Shown here: piece by piece, positions 43,102-51,846 of the stretch
Position numbering within the stretch: position 1 is the stretch's first letter
Layout of the letters: each line of letters starts with the position of its first letter
The notes under the pieces: generated by a model
The model's database searches: none
What the model saw: the letters and a program-made list of their open reading frames with translations, nothing else
Told to the model about the DNA's origin: nothing
Source of the DNA: Jatrophihabitans sp963797785
Lineage (GTDB): Bacteria; Actinomycetota; Actinomycetes; Mycobacteriales; Jatrophihabitantaceae
Length of the DNA: 64,000 bases
Assembly (NCBI GenBank): GCA_963797785.1
Contig: CAWCQT010000002.1
Span: 1,240,001-1,304,000, forward strand
Reading direction: 5' to 3'
Translations under genes and position numbers: made by a program

Positions 43102-43147
43102 TGACTACGGATCAAGAGGTTGCAGGTTCGAGTCCTGCCGGGCGCAC
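43102..43147 (+). repeat. attR: right copy of the 46-bp direct repeat (tRNA-Arg 3' end)
   Basis: Identical to 9396-9441. Only the 3' part of the tRNA is here and the 5' half is absent, so this is not a tRNA gene. The LigD-type gene ends 16 bp beyond, which would be the sequence that originally followed tRNA-Arg. Confidence 0.93.
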
Positions 43148-43163
43148 CGAGCGACACCGCGGG

Positions 43164-44126
43164 TCAGGCTTCGTCCGCACTCGCCCGCCGGGCCCGGGCG
43201 CGGCGCAGGCCGGCGTGCATCGCCTGCACGCGTGCGATCGGGATGGTGTGGCCGTGCTCGACGAGCTCGGCCGGCAGCGGCTGTGGGGCGGGCAGGGCCG
43301 CCGCCCACGGGTCACCGTCGCCGAGCAGACCGGGCACGTTGTGCACGGTGAAGTCCCGCGGGGTGACGGCGTCGAGGTCGTCCCACGCCACCGGGAAGGA
43401 CACCGTCGTGCCCGGGCGCAGCCGCGGGCTGTAGGTGGCCACCACCGTGGCCCCGCCGGCGCGCGTCGAGTCGAGGAAGACCTTGCCGTCGCGGTCCTCA
43501 CGCACGAAGGCGGTGGTGGCCAGGGCCGGGTCGAGCTGCTCGGCCCGCGCGGCCACGGCTCGGGTGGCGGCGGCGATGTCCTCCACGGCGGCCGGGGCGA
43601 TCGGCACGACGATGTGCACGCCCTTCGCGCCGCTGGTCTTCACCGCGCCGGACAGCCCGGCGTCGGCCAGCGCGGCGTGCACCAGACGGGCCGCGGCCAC
43701 CGCCCGCGCGAACGGCTCACCCTCGGGCGGGTCGATGTCCAGCACCAGGCTGGCGGGGTGCTCCGGTTCCGCGACCCGGAACAGCGTGACGTGGTACTCG
43801 ACGGCCCGCTGGTTGGCGAACCACAATAGGGTCCGCCGGTCGTCGCACACGGCGTAGGCGACCTCGCGCTTCGACTTCTCGGCCCAGTAGGTCACTGTGC
43901 GCACCCAGTCCGGCGTGTACTTCGGCACGTTCTTCTGCATGAACGGACGCTGCCCGGGCCGCACCCGCATCACCGACAGCGGGCGGTCGGCCAGCACGGG
44001 CACGAGGCGTTCGTGCACGGCGTCGAGGTAGTCGACGAGGTCGCGCTTGCTCGCCTGCGCGCCGTCGAAGAGCGGCTGGTCGAGGTTGGTCAGCTCGACG
44101 CCGTCGCGGACCTCGTCGGTGCTCAC
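43164..44126 (-). CDS. LigD-type DNA polymerase/primase domain protein (stand-alone)
   Basis: A 320-residue archaeo-eukaryotic primase-fold polymerase related to the LigD PolDom of bacterial non-homologous end joining. Motifs: LVLDIDPPEGEPF with the metal-binding DxD near residue 125, SGAKGVHIVVPI near residue 155, and SFPVAWDDLDAVTPRDF near residue 265. Ligase and phosphoesterase domains are absent, as in mycobacterial PolD1/PolD2-type enzymes. GTG 44126 is the start. It overlaps the upstream regulator stop (GTGA), so its synthesis is coupled to that regulator. Ku is not in the window. Confidence 0.92.
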   Translation of the reverse strand: MSTDEVRDGVELTNLDQPLFDGAQASKRDLVDYLDAVHERLVPVLADRPLSVMRVRPGQRPFMQKNVPKYTPDWVRTVTYWAEKSKREVAYAVCDDRRTLLWFANQRAVEYHVTLFRVAEPEHPASLVLDIDPPEGEPFARAVAAARLVHAALADAGLSGAVKTSGAKGVHIVVPIAPAAVEDIAAATRAVAARAEQLDPALATTAFVREDRDGKVFLDSTRAGGATVVATYSPRLRPGTTVSFPVAWDDLDAVTPRDFTVHNVPGLLGDGDPWAAALPAPQPLPAELVEHGHTIPIARVQAMHAGLRRARARRASADEA

Positions 44127-44839
44127 CGGTCCATGGTGGCGCGTCGGTGCGTCAACGTCACACAACAGCGGTCGGGTCCGGGGTCGAGTTGGGCCTGCAG
44201 CGCGGGTGATCCCAGCCCCTCGACGAGCCCGGTGACGAGGTCGAGGTTCATCCCGCAGACCAGGTCGGTGTGCCGCTGGGCGATGCTGTGGAACGGGCAG
44301 TTGTGCAGCGTGATGCAGTCGCGCTCGTCCTGCGGCTCGTAACCCTCGGCGGCCAGGGTCGCGCACGCCGCACCGACCACGGCGGCGGCGCTGGTGCGCC
44401 GGCCCAGCCGGACCCGCGTGGCGTCGGCGAGTTCGTGCCCGGTGCGCCGGGCCACCTCGAGCAGGGCGGTGCGCACGGGGCGGCCCGATTCGCTCGCGTC
44501 GGCGACCGCGTCGGCCAGCAGCCGGGCCGCGAGGTCGTAGCGGCGCTCGGGAAGGCTCACCGCGAACTCGTCGGCCGGGCGCCGGTACAGCTTCGCGGGC
44601 CGGCCGGCGCCGGGCCCTGAGCGGCCCGGCGGGCGCCGGTAATCGGTCACGAGCAGGCCGTCGGCGGCCAGCCGGTCGAGGTGGAACTTGGCGACGTGCC
44701 GGGCCACCTGCACGCCCTGCGCCGCCTCGTCGCGGCTGACCGGCGCGTGCTGCGCGGCGACGAAGTCGTACAGCGCGCGCCGGACGGGGTCGGCCAGGGC
44801 GGCGATGCGCCCCAGGTCGTCCCGCTGCGCGGCGTCCAT
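44123..44839 (-). CDS. SufR-like helix-turn-helix regulator with C-terminal Cys cluster motif
   Basis: A 238-residue regulator. The N-terminal winged helix (LGRIAALADPVRRALYDFVA; VARHVAKFHLDRLAADGLLV) is ArsR/DeoR-like. The C-terminal domain has CITLHNCPFHSIAQRHTDLV, CGMN and, near the end, PDRCCVTL, resembling the Fe-S ligand region of SufR-type repressors. Regulation by iron-sulfur status is therefore likely but not proven. It is divergent from folE across a 68-bp spacer and coupled to the LigD-type polymerase gene. Confidence 0.87.
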   Translation of the reverse strand: MDAAQRDDLGRIAALADPVRRALYDFVAAQHAPVSRDEAAQGVQVARHVAKFHLDRLAADGLLVTDYRRPPGRSGPGAGRPAKLYRRPADEFAVSLPERRYDLAARLLADAVADASESGRPVRTALLEVARRTGHELADATRVRLGRRTSAAAVVGAACATLAAEGYEPQDERDCITLHNCPFHSIAQRHTDLVCGMNLDLVTGLVEGLGSPALQAQLDPGPDRCCVTLTHRRATMDR

Positions 44840-44877
44840 CTGTAAAAGATAGCGCCGTTGACGAAAGAAGGGCAGGG

Positions 44878-44907
44878 TTCTAACGTATCAACAAACATCC
44901 TTTAGAA
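44878..44907. promoter_or_regulatory. Possible operator before folE
   Basis: TTCTAA (44878-44883) and TTAGAA (44902-44907) are inverted arms in the AT-rich spacer between the SufR-like gene and folE, ending right at the folE ATG. Short arms make this tentative. Confidence 0.35.
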
Positions 44908-45516
44908 ATGAGCGAGTCGATGACCGCACTCCTGCGCGAACCCGAGACCAGCGAGCGGCGCCCGGGCGTCGACCTCCTGGCGGCGGCCGAGGCCGTCCGC
45001 GCGCTGCTGCTCGCCCTCGGCGAGGACCCCGACGCCGAGCACTTGCGCCGGACCCCGCAGCGCGTGGCCGGCGCCTTCGCGGAGCTGCTCACGCCCGCGG
45101 AGTTCGATCTCACGACCTTTGCGAACGACGAGGGTTACGACCAGCTGGTGCTCGCGCGGGACATCCCGTTCCGCTCGCTGTGCGAGCACCACCTGCTGCC
45201 GTTCAGCGGCGTCGCGCACGTCGGTTACCTGCCGGGCCGTCGCATCGTGGGCCTGTCCAAGCTGGCCCGCGTGGTCGAGCGGTACTCCGCCGCGCTGCAG
45301 GTGCAGGAACGGCTGACGACGCAGATCGCGGCCTGCCTGACCGACGAACTGCACCCGCGCGGGGTCGGCGTGGTGATGGAGGCCGAGCACCAGTGCATGA
45401 CGCTGCGTGGGGTGCGGGCCCACGGCTCGCGCACCTCCACGTCCGCGTTGCACGGTGTGCTGCGCGACGATCCCGCGGCGCGGCAGGAGTTCCACGCCCT
45501 CGTCCGGTCCCGCTGA
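44908..45516 (+). CDS. folE: GTP cyclohydrolase I
   Basis: A 202-residue enzyme that converts GTP to 7,8-dihydroneopterin triphosphate, the first step of folate and pterin synthesis. The zinc and active-site motif SLCEHHLLPFSG is near residue 92, the substrate-binding block GYLPGRRIVGLSKLARVVE near 112, and the second zinc Cys in EHQCMTLRGV near 160. The tail TSALHGVLRDDPAARQEF is typical. ATG 44908 abuts the operator-like repeat with no strong ribosome-binding site, and ATG 44920 is an alternative. The neighbouring SufR-like regulator suggests this copy is conditionally expressed rather than the housekeeping one. Confidence 0.95.
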   Translation: MSESMTALLREPETSERRPGVDLLAAAEAVRALLLALGEDPDAEHLRRTPQRVAGAFAELLTPAEFDLTTFANDEGYDQLVLARDIPFRSLCEHHLLPFSGVAHVGYLPGRRIVGLSKLARVVERYSAALQVQERLTTQIAACLTDELHPRGVGVVMEAEHQCMTLRGVRAHGSRTSTSALHGVLRDDPAARQEFHALVRSR

Positions 45517-45532
45517 CCGGGGGGTGGCTGCG

Positions 45533-46762
45533 ATGCAGACCTTCGTGATCGTCGGCGCAGGGCTGGCCGGCGCGAAGACGGCCGAGGCGCTGCGCGAGCA
45601 GGGCTTCGCCGGGCGGATCGTCCTGCTCGGCGCGGAGGCGCATCGCCCGTACGAAAGGCCGCCGCTGTCCAAGGGCTACCTGGCCGGCGACAGCGCCCGC
45701 GCCGACGTCTTCGTGCACCCGGACGGCTGGTACGACCAGGCCGCGGTCGACCTGCGGCTCGACACCACGGTGACGGCCCTGGACCGACAGCGGCGCGAGG
45801 TGGTGCTCGGCACCGGGGCCCGGCTCGGCTACGACGGCCTGGTGCTGGCCACCGGCGCGCGCCCGCGCCGGCCGCCGATACCCGGCGACGACGTCCGCGG
45901 TGTGCACTACCTGCGCGACCTCGACGACAGTGACGCCCTGCGCGACGTCCTCGCCTCGGCCCGGCGGCTCGTGGTGCTCGGCGCGGGGTGGATCGGCCTG
46001 GAGGTCGCGGCCGCGGCCCGCGGCGCCGGCGTGTCGGTCACGGTGGTCGAGACGCTGGACCTGCCGCTGCTGCGCGTGCTCGGCCCGGAGGTCGCGCAGG
46101 TGTTCGCCGACCTGCACCGTGCGCACGGGGTCGACCTGCGCCTCGGCGCCGCCCTGTCGGCCGTCCGGGGCACCGACGGGCGGATCTCCGCGGTCGAGCT
46201 CGGCGACGGCACGGTGCTCGACACCGACGCACTGGTCGTGGCCGTCGGGGTGGCCCCGAACAGCGAGCTGGCGCAGGCGGCCGGCCTGGCCGTCGACAAC
46301 GGCGTGCTGGTCGACGCGGCGCTGCGCTCGAGCGACCCGCAGGTGCTCGCGGTGGGCGACGTCGCCAACGTCGCGCACCCGTTCTACAGCGCCCCGATGC
46401 GGGTGGAGCACTGGGCCACCGCGCTCAACCAGCCGGCGGTCGCGGCGGCCACGTTGGTCGGTCGCGACGCGAGCTTCGACGCCCTGCCGTACTTCTTCAC
46501 CGACCAGTACGACCTCGGCATGGAGTACGTCGGGCACGTCGATGGCCAGGGTTACGACCGGGTGGTCTTCCGCGGCGACGTCGCGGCTCGCGAGTTCATC
46601 GCCTTCTGGCTGCGCGACGGCCGGGTGCTCGCCGGCATGAACGTCAATGTCTGGGACGTGACGGACGCGATAGGTGAGTTGATCCGCGCACGGGTCCCGG
46701 TGGACCCCGGGCAGCTCGCCGACCCCGCGGTCCCGCTCGCGGTGGACGCTTTACGCGCCTGA
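45533..46762 (+). CDS. NAD(P)H-dependent ferredoxin reductase (FAD)
   Basis: A 409-residue flavoprotein of the BphA4/RhdA4 class that passes electrons from NADH to a ferredoxin. FAD motif: FVIVGAGLAGAKTAEALRE at the N-terminus; family block RPYERPPLSKGYL near residue 38; NAD motif VVLGAGWIGLEVAAAARG near residue 148; second FAD motif VLAVGDVANV near residue 270, then VEHWATALNQ. The C-terminal Reductase_C domain is present (YDLGMEYVGH). It starts 17 bp after folE with a G-rich site and is very likely co-transcribed. No ferredoxin or P450 gene is adjacent. Confidence 0.92.
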   Translation: MQTFVIVGAGLAGAKTAEALREQGFAGRIVLLGAEAHRPYERPPLSKGYLAGDSARADVFVHPDGWYDQAAVDLRLDTTVTALDRQRREVVLGTGARLGYDGLVLATGARPRRPPIPGDDVRGVHYLRDLDDSDALRDVLASARRLVVLGAGWIGLEVAAAARGAGVSVTVVETLDLPLLRVLGPEVAQVFADLHRAHGVDLRLGAALSAVRGTDGRISAVELGDGTVLDTDALVVAVGVAPNSELAQAAGLAVDNGVLVDAALRSSDPQVLAVGDVANVAHPFYSAPMRVEHWATALNQPAVAAATLVGRDASFDALPYFFTDQYDLGMEYVGHVDGQGYDRVVFRGDVAAREFIAFWLRDGRVLAGMNVNVWDVTDAIGELIRARVPVDPGQLADPAVPLAVDALRA

Positions 46763-46768
46763 TCCGGC

Positions 46769-49582
46769 TCAGTAGCGGGCGACGAGCCGCCACTGCTGCC
46801 CGGCGTCGCCGGTCACGGTCTGCTGCTCGATCGCGGCGCCCGGCTGCGTCGACGAGTCGCGCACCCCGATGGGCAGCCCGCTGCGCACGTTGTCGATCGT
46901 TGACCACCCGCCGTCGGCCGACTGCGTCCACTGCTCGTTCGTCGAGCCGGACTCGGGCCACTGGACGATCGACGCTCCGGGGTTCGACCCGCCGCCGCTG
47001 ACGTTGGCGATGACACCGGAATGCACGTTGCGCAGCGTGAAGCGGCCCCCGCCGACCGGCAGCATCCGCCAGCGCTGGAAGTCGGCACCGGTGTCCACGC
47101 CCTGCGTGAGGCCGGTGCCGGCGGCCGTGGAACCGCCGGGCACTTGCAGCACCAGCCCGCTGGCCCGGTTCCGCACCGACCAGGTGCGGGGCCGGTTGGG
47201 CGGCTTCACCGACACCGTGCCCCCTGCGGCGACGGTGATGCGCTGGGACCAGTCGCCGAAGCGCAGCTCGGTCGAGCCGCCGTGTTCGCTGCGCACGGCG
47301 ACGCTCTTCACCTGCGCGTCCTTCCACGCCACGTCGACGGTGAACCCGCCACGCGCGCCGAGCCCGGTGACCGATCCGGCGGTGGCCCAGGCGTCAGGCA
47401 GCGCGGGCAACAGCGTGATCACCCCCGGACGGGAGTAGACGAGCATGTCGAGCATCGCCGTCGGGGTGCCGTAGTTGGCGTCGATCTGGAAGACCGAGCT
47501 GCTGCCGAAGCTGTACATGTCGAACAGGTTGTCGGCGGCGCCGTTGCTGAAGTTCGCCGACGGCGTCATGACCGTGCCGACGAGCTGGTAGGCCCGGTCG
47601 GCGTCCTGCAGCCGGGCCCAGCACATCGCCCGCCAGGCACAGCCCCACCCGAAGCTGCTCATCCCGCGGGCAATGAGCAGTGCCCGCACGCCGGTGAGGA
47701 TCTCGGCCGAGCTCTCGTCGAGGGTGATGCGGTCGCCTGGGCTGAAACCCAGCAGCGGCGACAGGTGCCGGTGGGTCACCTCGCCGAGGTTGGCGTCGGT
47801 CATCCACTCCTCGAGCCAGCCGGTGGTGGCGCTTACGCGGGGCAGGTAGAGCCTGTGCTGCAGTCCGGCGACCGTCGCCGCGAAGTCCTCGTCGGACCCG
47901 AGCGTGGCGCAGGAGTCCTGGTAGTCCTGGAACAGCTTCCAGACCGCCTCCTGCGCGTAGGTCACGCCCACCTGGCCGGTGGGCCCGTTCTCCGGCGACC
48001 AGTCCTCGTCGTCGACGAGCACCGTGCGGTTCGTGCCGGAGTCGTCGGTGACGGTGCGCTCGATCAGCCGCGCCTGCCAGAACTCGCAGGCGCCGCGCAG
48101 CAGCGGCAGGATCCGCTCGAGGTAGGCGCGGTCCTGCGTGTACTGGTAGTGCTCGTACAGCGACATGCACAGCCAGGCGTTGCCGGCCGGGTGCCACCAC
48201 CAGCCGGGCCCGCCGTGGATGTTCGTCGAGATGGCGGTCGTCCAGCCGGCCACCGTCCCCGAGCTGTTGCGAAAGCCGTTACGCGGGTCCTGGAACAGCT
48301 GCTGCGTCGCCGCCGTCCACTTCGGCACCTGTGCCAGGCAGTAGTCGGCGAGAGCCTCGAACGCGCTCGGCAGGCCGGCCCGGTCGGGCAGCCAGTAATT
48401 CATCTGCAGGTTGATGTCGGTGTGGTAGTCCGCACCCCACGACGGGTCGTTGCGATCGAGCCATAAACCCTGCAGCCCGGTCGGCAGCCGGTCGCGCGAC
48501 CCGCAGATCGTCAGGTAGCGGCCGAACTGCAGGTAGGTCGCGTCGAGTTCCGGGTCCGGCGCGGCACCGGTCGCGGCCCGCGCGGCCAGCCGCTGCGGAG
48601 TGGACAGCCCGCGCTGCGCCGACGTCGAGCGGCCGAGATCGACCGCGAGGGCGTCGAACAGCGCCCGGTGGTCGGTGGTGTGCGTGGCCAGCAGCGCGGT
48701 CCACGGCACGCCCAGCGCGGCCCGCACCTTGTCGTGGGCGACCGCGGCCGGGTCGAGGGTCCGGTCGCGGTAGTCCCGGTCCGGGTCGGGCACGTAGTCG
48801 GTGCCGCCGGTGAGGACGACGACCACTTCGGTGCAGCCGGCGAAGGTCACCGTGCCGTCGGCGACGTCGATGCGGCCACCGGTGCCGGCCGCCGACACGG
48901 TGGCCGCGTAGCGCAGCCCGTTGGCGAGCGCGCCGGCGAAGGAGGCCGAGGCGTCATCGGCCCGGGCGGTCGTCGTGTCGTCGTGGGCGCCCTCCAGGCG
49001 CAGGCTGCCGGTGTAGGTGCCACCGCCGGTCTGCGAGAGCCGGACGACGACGACGTCGTCCGGGTGGCTCGCGATGACCTCGCGCCGGTAGCGGGCGCCG
49101 TGCATGCGGTAGTCGAGGGCCGCGACGCCGGTCGCGAGGTCGAGGGTGCGCCGGTACCGGACGACGTCGGTGTGCCCCGGGAGCTCGAGGTGCAGCCGCG
49201 CGAGCACCGACAGCGTGCCGAACCCGTCGGCCGAGTCGACGTCCGTGTCGTAAGGGAACTGGCCGCCGCTGTCGAGGATGTCGTTGGCCCCGCCGCTCCA
49301 CAGGCTTCCGTCGCTGACGCACAAGGTGTCGGTGGCCGGGTCGCCCGACCACAGCGCGCCGAGGCGCCCGTTGCCCACGGGTAGGCCGGTCTCGATCAGA
49401 TCGTCGGCGCGGCCCGGCGTGACGTAGTGCAGTGCGCTGGTGCGTCCGAGCGGCGAGGGCGCGGCCGCCGCGGGCCGCGCGACCTCGCCGGCGCGAGCGG
49501 TGAACGGCGCGAGTCCGCCCAGTGCGGTCGCGGCGCCGAGCGCGCCGCTCAGGTGCAGGAAACGTCGGCGAGAGAGTTCCAC
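46769..49582 (-). CDS. Tat-exported GH95-type alpha-L-fucosidase/galactosidase with ricin-type lectin domain
   Basis: A 937-residue secreted enzyme. Tat signal: SRRRFLHLSGALGAATALGG. The GH95 N-terminal beta domain includes ETGLPVGNGRLGALWSGD. In the (alpha/alpha)6 barrel the catalytic blocks are TDINLQMNYWLPD (two Asn that activate water), DEDWSPENGPTG (acid Glu) and SSSVFQIDANYG (Asp). After about residue 780 comes a ricin B-like domain with its usual Gln-x-Trp repeats: FQRWRMLPV, NEQWTQS and GQQWRLVARY. Substrates are fucosylated glycans of plants or hosts. It converges on the ferredoxin reductase gene with a 6-bp gap. Confidence 0.93.
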   Translation of the reverse strand: MELSRRRFLHLSGALGAATALGGLAPFTARAGEVARPAAAAPSPLGRTSALHYVTPGRADDLIETGLPVGNGRLGALWSGDPATDTLCVSDGSLWSGGANDILDSGGQFPYDTDVDSADGFGTLSVLARLHLELPGHTDVVRYRRTLDLATGVAALDYRMHGARYRREVIASHPDDVVVVRLSQTGGGTYTGSLRLEGAHDDTTTARADDASASFAGALANGLRYAATVSAAGTGGRIDVADGTVTFAGCTEVVVVLTGGTDYVPDPDRDYRDRTLDPAAVAHDKVRAALGVPWTALLATHTTDHRALFDALAVDLGRSTSAQRGLSTPQRLAARAATGAAPDPELDATYLQFGRYLTICGSRDRLPTGLQGLWLDRNDPSWGADYHTDINLQMNYWLPDRAGLPSAFEALADYCLAQVPKWTAATQQLFQDPRNGFRNSSGTVAGWTTAISTNIHGGPGWWWHPAGNAWLCMSLYEHYQYTQDRAYLERILPLLRGACEFWQARLIERTVTDDSGTNRTVLVDDEDWSPENGPTGQVGVTYAQEAVWKLFQDYQDSCATLGSDEDFAATVAGLQHRLYLPRVSATTGWLEEWMTDANLGEVTHRHLSPLLGFSPGDRITLDESSAEILTGVRALLIARGMSSFGWGCAWRAMCWARLQDADRAYQLVGTVMTPSANFSNGAADNLFDMYSFGSSSVFQIDANYGTPTAMLDMLVYSRPGVITLLPALPDAWATAGSVTGLGARGGFTVDVAWKDAQVKSVAVRSEHGGSTELRFGDWSQRITVAAGGTVSVKPPNRPRTWSVRNRASGLVLQVPGGSTAAGTGLTQGVDTGADFQRWRMLPVGGGRFTLRNVHSGVIANVSGGGSNPGASIVQWPESGSTNEQWTQSADGGWSTIDNVRSGLPIGVRDSSTQPGAAIEQQTVTGDAGQQWRLVARY

Positions 49583-49729
49583 GAATGCTCCAGAGATCGG
49601 ATGTGTGCCCAGACCCTACGGGACACTTTTTCCCCTCACAATGCAGACTTCGGACAAATGTCGGACCGAGAATGAGCGAGTTCGCCGATATTGACCCGAT
49701 GAATCCGCGCGGTGGTCGACACAACAGCA

Positions 49730-49761
49730 AGGGCCGGGCCCGCCGGAGCGGACCCGGCCCT
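49730..49761 (-). terminator. Hairpin after the sedolisin gene
   Basis: The arms AGGGCCGGG (49730-49738) and CCCGGCCCT (49753-49761) pair perfectly, 16 bp past the stop codon of the minus-strand peptidase gene. GC-rich, with no U-tract. Confidence 0.7.
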
Positions 49762-49777
49762 GGCCGGAAGGTGCTGC

Positions 49778-51148
49778 TTACGCCGTCGGCGCCCCGCCCG
49801 CCGCGGCCGCGAGGGCCGGGACGAAGTGCTGTGCGTTGACGGTGCCCAGGCCCGACGCGAGGTCGTAGCCCGGCGTGGCCGGGTAACCGGTCACGCCCGC
49901 GAAGCTGTTGTCGCCGGACTTGACGTCCACGATGCCGTGCTCGCTCGCGTGCGACATCAGCGAGTACAGCGGCGCGTTGATGTCACCCAGGCTGTGGCCG
50001 GCCTGCTGGCTGGCCAGGGCCACGATGCCCGCGAAGATCGGCGTCGCCTCGCTGGTACCGCCGACGATGCTGAAGCCCACCGACGTCGGGTCGTAGCTGA
50101 GGTAGACGAGCGCCCCGCCGTCGACCGCCGCCGTCATCGAGATGTCGGGCGTGCCGCGGGTCTTGCCGACGACGTCGGCCACCCCGTCCTGGAAGGCCGG
50201 GCGGTGGAAGTACAGGCTGTGCCCGCCGCCGCCGGCGCCATACCCGTCGTTCCACACGACGTCGGGCGACAGGCGGTTGCCCTTGGCGTCGAGGTGCAGC
50301 TGGGTGCCGCCGATGCTGGTGACCAGCGGGTCGGCCGACGGCCACGAGTTCACCGGGTGGTTGTAGAGCGTCGAGCCGTCCGCCATCGCGTCGGTGGCGC
50401 CGTCGTCACCGGACGCACCGAGCACGGTGACGCCGTTGGCCGCGGCGTTCTTGAACGCCGAGCGCAGCTTCACCAGCGCGTGCCGGTTCGGGAAGGTGTT
50501 CTCGGTGGCGCCGAAGCTCTGGCTGATCACGTCGGCCAGGTGGTGGTCGACGACGTAGTTCTCGGCCTTGACGATCTCCGGGAAGCCCTCGACGCCCTCG
50601 GTCTCGGCGACCGGCGTCTCGACCAGCAGAATGTTCGCGCCCGGTGCCATGGCGTGGGCGTACTCGACGTCCAGCGTGGTCTCGAAGGCCCAGCCGTTCA
50701 TCGTGGAGTCGGTCGGGTCGAACGGCGGCACGGGGCCGGCCGGCTGGATGACCTGCAAAGACGGCGCGTCGGGCAGGTGGAAGGTCTGGTCGAAGGTGTG
50801 CAGGTCGCTCTGGATCGTCGGCGAGCCGAACGAGTCGACGATGGCGATCGTGTGGCCGGCACCGGTCGTGCCCTGGCCGAACAGCTGCTTGACCCGGTAG
50901 GCCTTCTGGAACTGGTTCGGCGAGTAGCAGGCGATGCCGATCTGCTCCTCACAGTCCTGCGTCGTCGGTGCGTGCGAGCTCAGGCCGAGCCGGTAGATGT
51001 GGTGCCCGGCGCTGGCCGGGACCGGCGCGACGACGGCGGCCGCGGTGGCGACGGCCGGGGTGGCGACCAGGGTGCCGGACAGGCCGGCGGTGGCGAGGCC
51101 GGCCGCGCCGATCAGGCGGGCGAACCTCTGGTGGAGCGGGACCTGCAT
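49778..51148 (-). CDS. Secreted S53 family (sedolisin/kumamolisin-like) serine-carboxyl peptidase
   Basis: A 456-residue exported acid-type peptidase. A signal peptide ends near residue 35-48 (ATPAVATAAA; PASAG). The catalytic set is Glu156 and Asp160 in GWAFETTLDVEYAHAMAP, the oxyanion Asp near 248 in GASGDDGA, and Ser366 in VGGTSEATP. The calcium site near the C-terminus is represented by GYPATPGYDLASGLGTVNA. The usual propeptide of about 180 residues is missing: only some 45 residues separate signal and protease domain, as in several actinobacterial members. A hairpin follows the gene. Confidence 0.92.
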   Translation of the reverse strand: MQVPLHQRFARLIGAAGLATAGLSGTLVATPAVATAAAVVAPVPASAGHHIYRLGLSSHAPTTQDCEEQIGIACYSPNQFQKAYRVKQLFGQGTTGAGHTIAIVDSFGSPTIQSDLHTFDQTFHLPDAPSLQVIQPAGPVPPFDPTDSTMNGWAFETTLDVEYAHAMAPGANILLVETPVAETEGVEGFPEIVKAENYVVDHHLADVISQSFGATENTFPNRHALVKLRSAFKNAAANGVTVLGASGDDGATDAMADGSTLYNHPVNSWPSADPLVTSIGGTQLHLDAKGNRLSPDVVWNDGYGAGGGGHSLYFHRPAFQDGVADVVGKTRGTPDISMTAAVDGGALVYLSYDPTSVGFSIVGGTSEATPIFAGIVALASQQAGHSLGDINAPLYSLMSHASEHGIVDVKSGDNSFAGVTGYPATPGYDLASGLGTVNAQHFVPALAAAAGGAPTA

Positions 51149-51256
51149 GAAACCCCCAAGAACTGGCGGACGCGGGCGTCCGGAACGATGACTCGCTCAT
51201 CTAACTCTTATCGGGACGAATCCGCGCGCCCGGTCCGGGCCTGTCCCGGAATTGTC

Positions 51257-51718
51257 CTAACCGCTGCGGGTGGCGGCCCAATGTTGCTCGATCTGGTGGC
51301 GCAGATTCTCGTCGCTTCGCCGCACGGACAGCGTCACGATCGGCCCGAGCGCCTTGCCCAGCGCCTTGCCGGCCAGCCCGCCGGGCAGCTCGTAGCGGAA
51401 CAGCACCGTGACCGCGGTGCGCTCCGGTCCCTCGGCGTGGAACTCCCAGGTGGAGGAGTTCTTGAACCCCTTGATCGAGTCGAGCGCGATCACCTTGTCC
51501 TGTTCCCAGCGGGTGATCTCCAGCCGCGAGCTGAGCTGCACCGGCTTCACCGCGAACGCGCCGTCGAACACCGCGCCGAGGCCCGAGGTCTGCTCGCCCA
51601 CCGGCTCGAACCGCGACAGGCCGAACATCCATTTCGTGGCGGTGCGGTAGTCGTCGAGGTAGGCGAACGCGACGTCCAGCGGGGCGTTGCACGAGCTGCG
51701 GTGGTGGATGTCGACCAT
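51257..51718 (-). CDS. SRPBCC (polyketide cyclase/START-like) family protein
   Basis: A 153-residue protein: MVDIHHRSSCNAPLDVAFAY at the start, LDDYRTATKWMFGLSRFEPV, LEITRWEQDKVIALDSIKG (strands with Trp and Asp), and a last helix ALGPIVTLSVRRSDENLRHQ. This is the helix-grip fold that binds lipophilic ligands. No signal or membrane segment. It stands alone between the peptidase and the surface protein genes. Ligand unknown. Confidence 0.88.
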   Translation of the reverse strand: MVDIHHRSSCNAPLDVAFAYLDDYRTATKWMFGLSRFEPVGEQTSGLGAVFDGAFAVKPVQLSSRLEITRWEQDKVIALDSIKGFKNSSTWEFHAEGPERTAVTVLFRYELPGGLAGKALGKALGPIVTLSVRRSDENLRHQIEQHWAATRSG

Positions 51719-51795
51719 CTGCAGAAGCTAGCCGGTCACCGGGAGGCACGCCGGAGCCGGCCGGGTCACGGCCCGCTGCGCCCGGGCAACGGGAA

Positions 51796-51828
51796 CGGCC
51801 CGCCGCCGGAGATTCCGACGACGGGCCG
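51796..51828 (-). terminator. Hairpin downstream of the surface-protein gene
   Basis: CGGCCCG (51796-51802) pairs with CGGGCCG (51822-51828), about 20 bp past the stop of the minus-strand gene that ends at 51847. Confidence 0.55.
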
Positions 51829-51846
51829 GGCCCGTGCTTCGTGCGG

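Larger units (their letters stand above)
9396..43147. mobile_element. Genomic island integrated at tRNA-Arg(ACG), about 33.7 kb
   Basis: The boundaries are the 46-bp direct repeat and the truncated integrase beside the left copy. Within it, GC is visibly lower than in the flanks, spacers are long, pseudogenes and an IS110 relic are common, and a hairpin-repeat family is present that I do not find outside. I see no relaxase, replication, excisionase, capsid or type IV secretion gene. It therefore looks like a degraded integrative element or genomic island that can no longer move by itself. Most intact cargo codes for secreted hydrolases and small regulator-enzyme units. Confidence 0.88.

Noticed and set aside
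43102..43147. Second tRNA-Arg gene
   Set aside because: Only the anticodon-to-3' half is present. The 5' acceptor and D arm are missing, so it is an att duplicate.
43164..44126. Complete NHEJ operon
   Set aside because: Only the polymerase domain is present. Neither Ku nor a ligase domain is found in the window.
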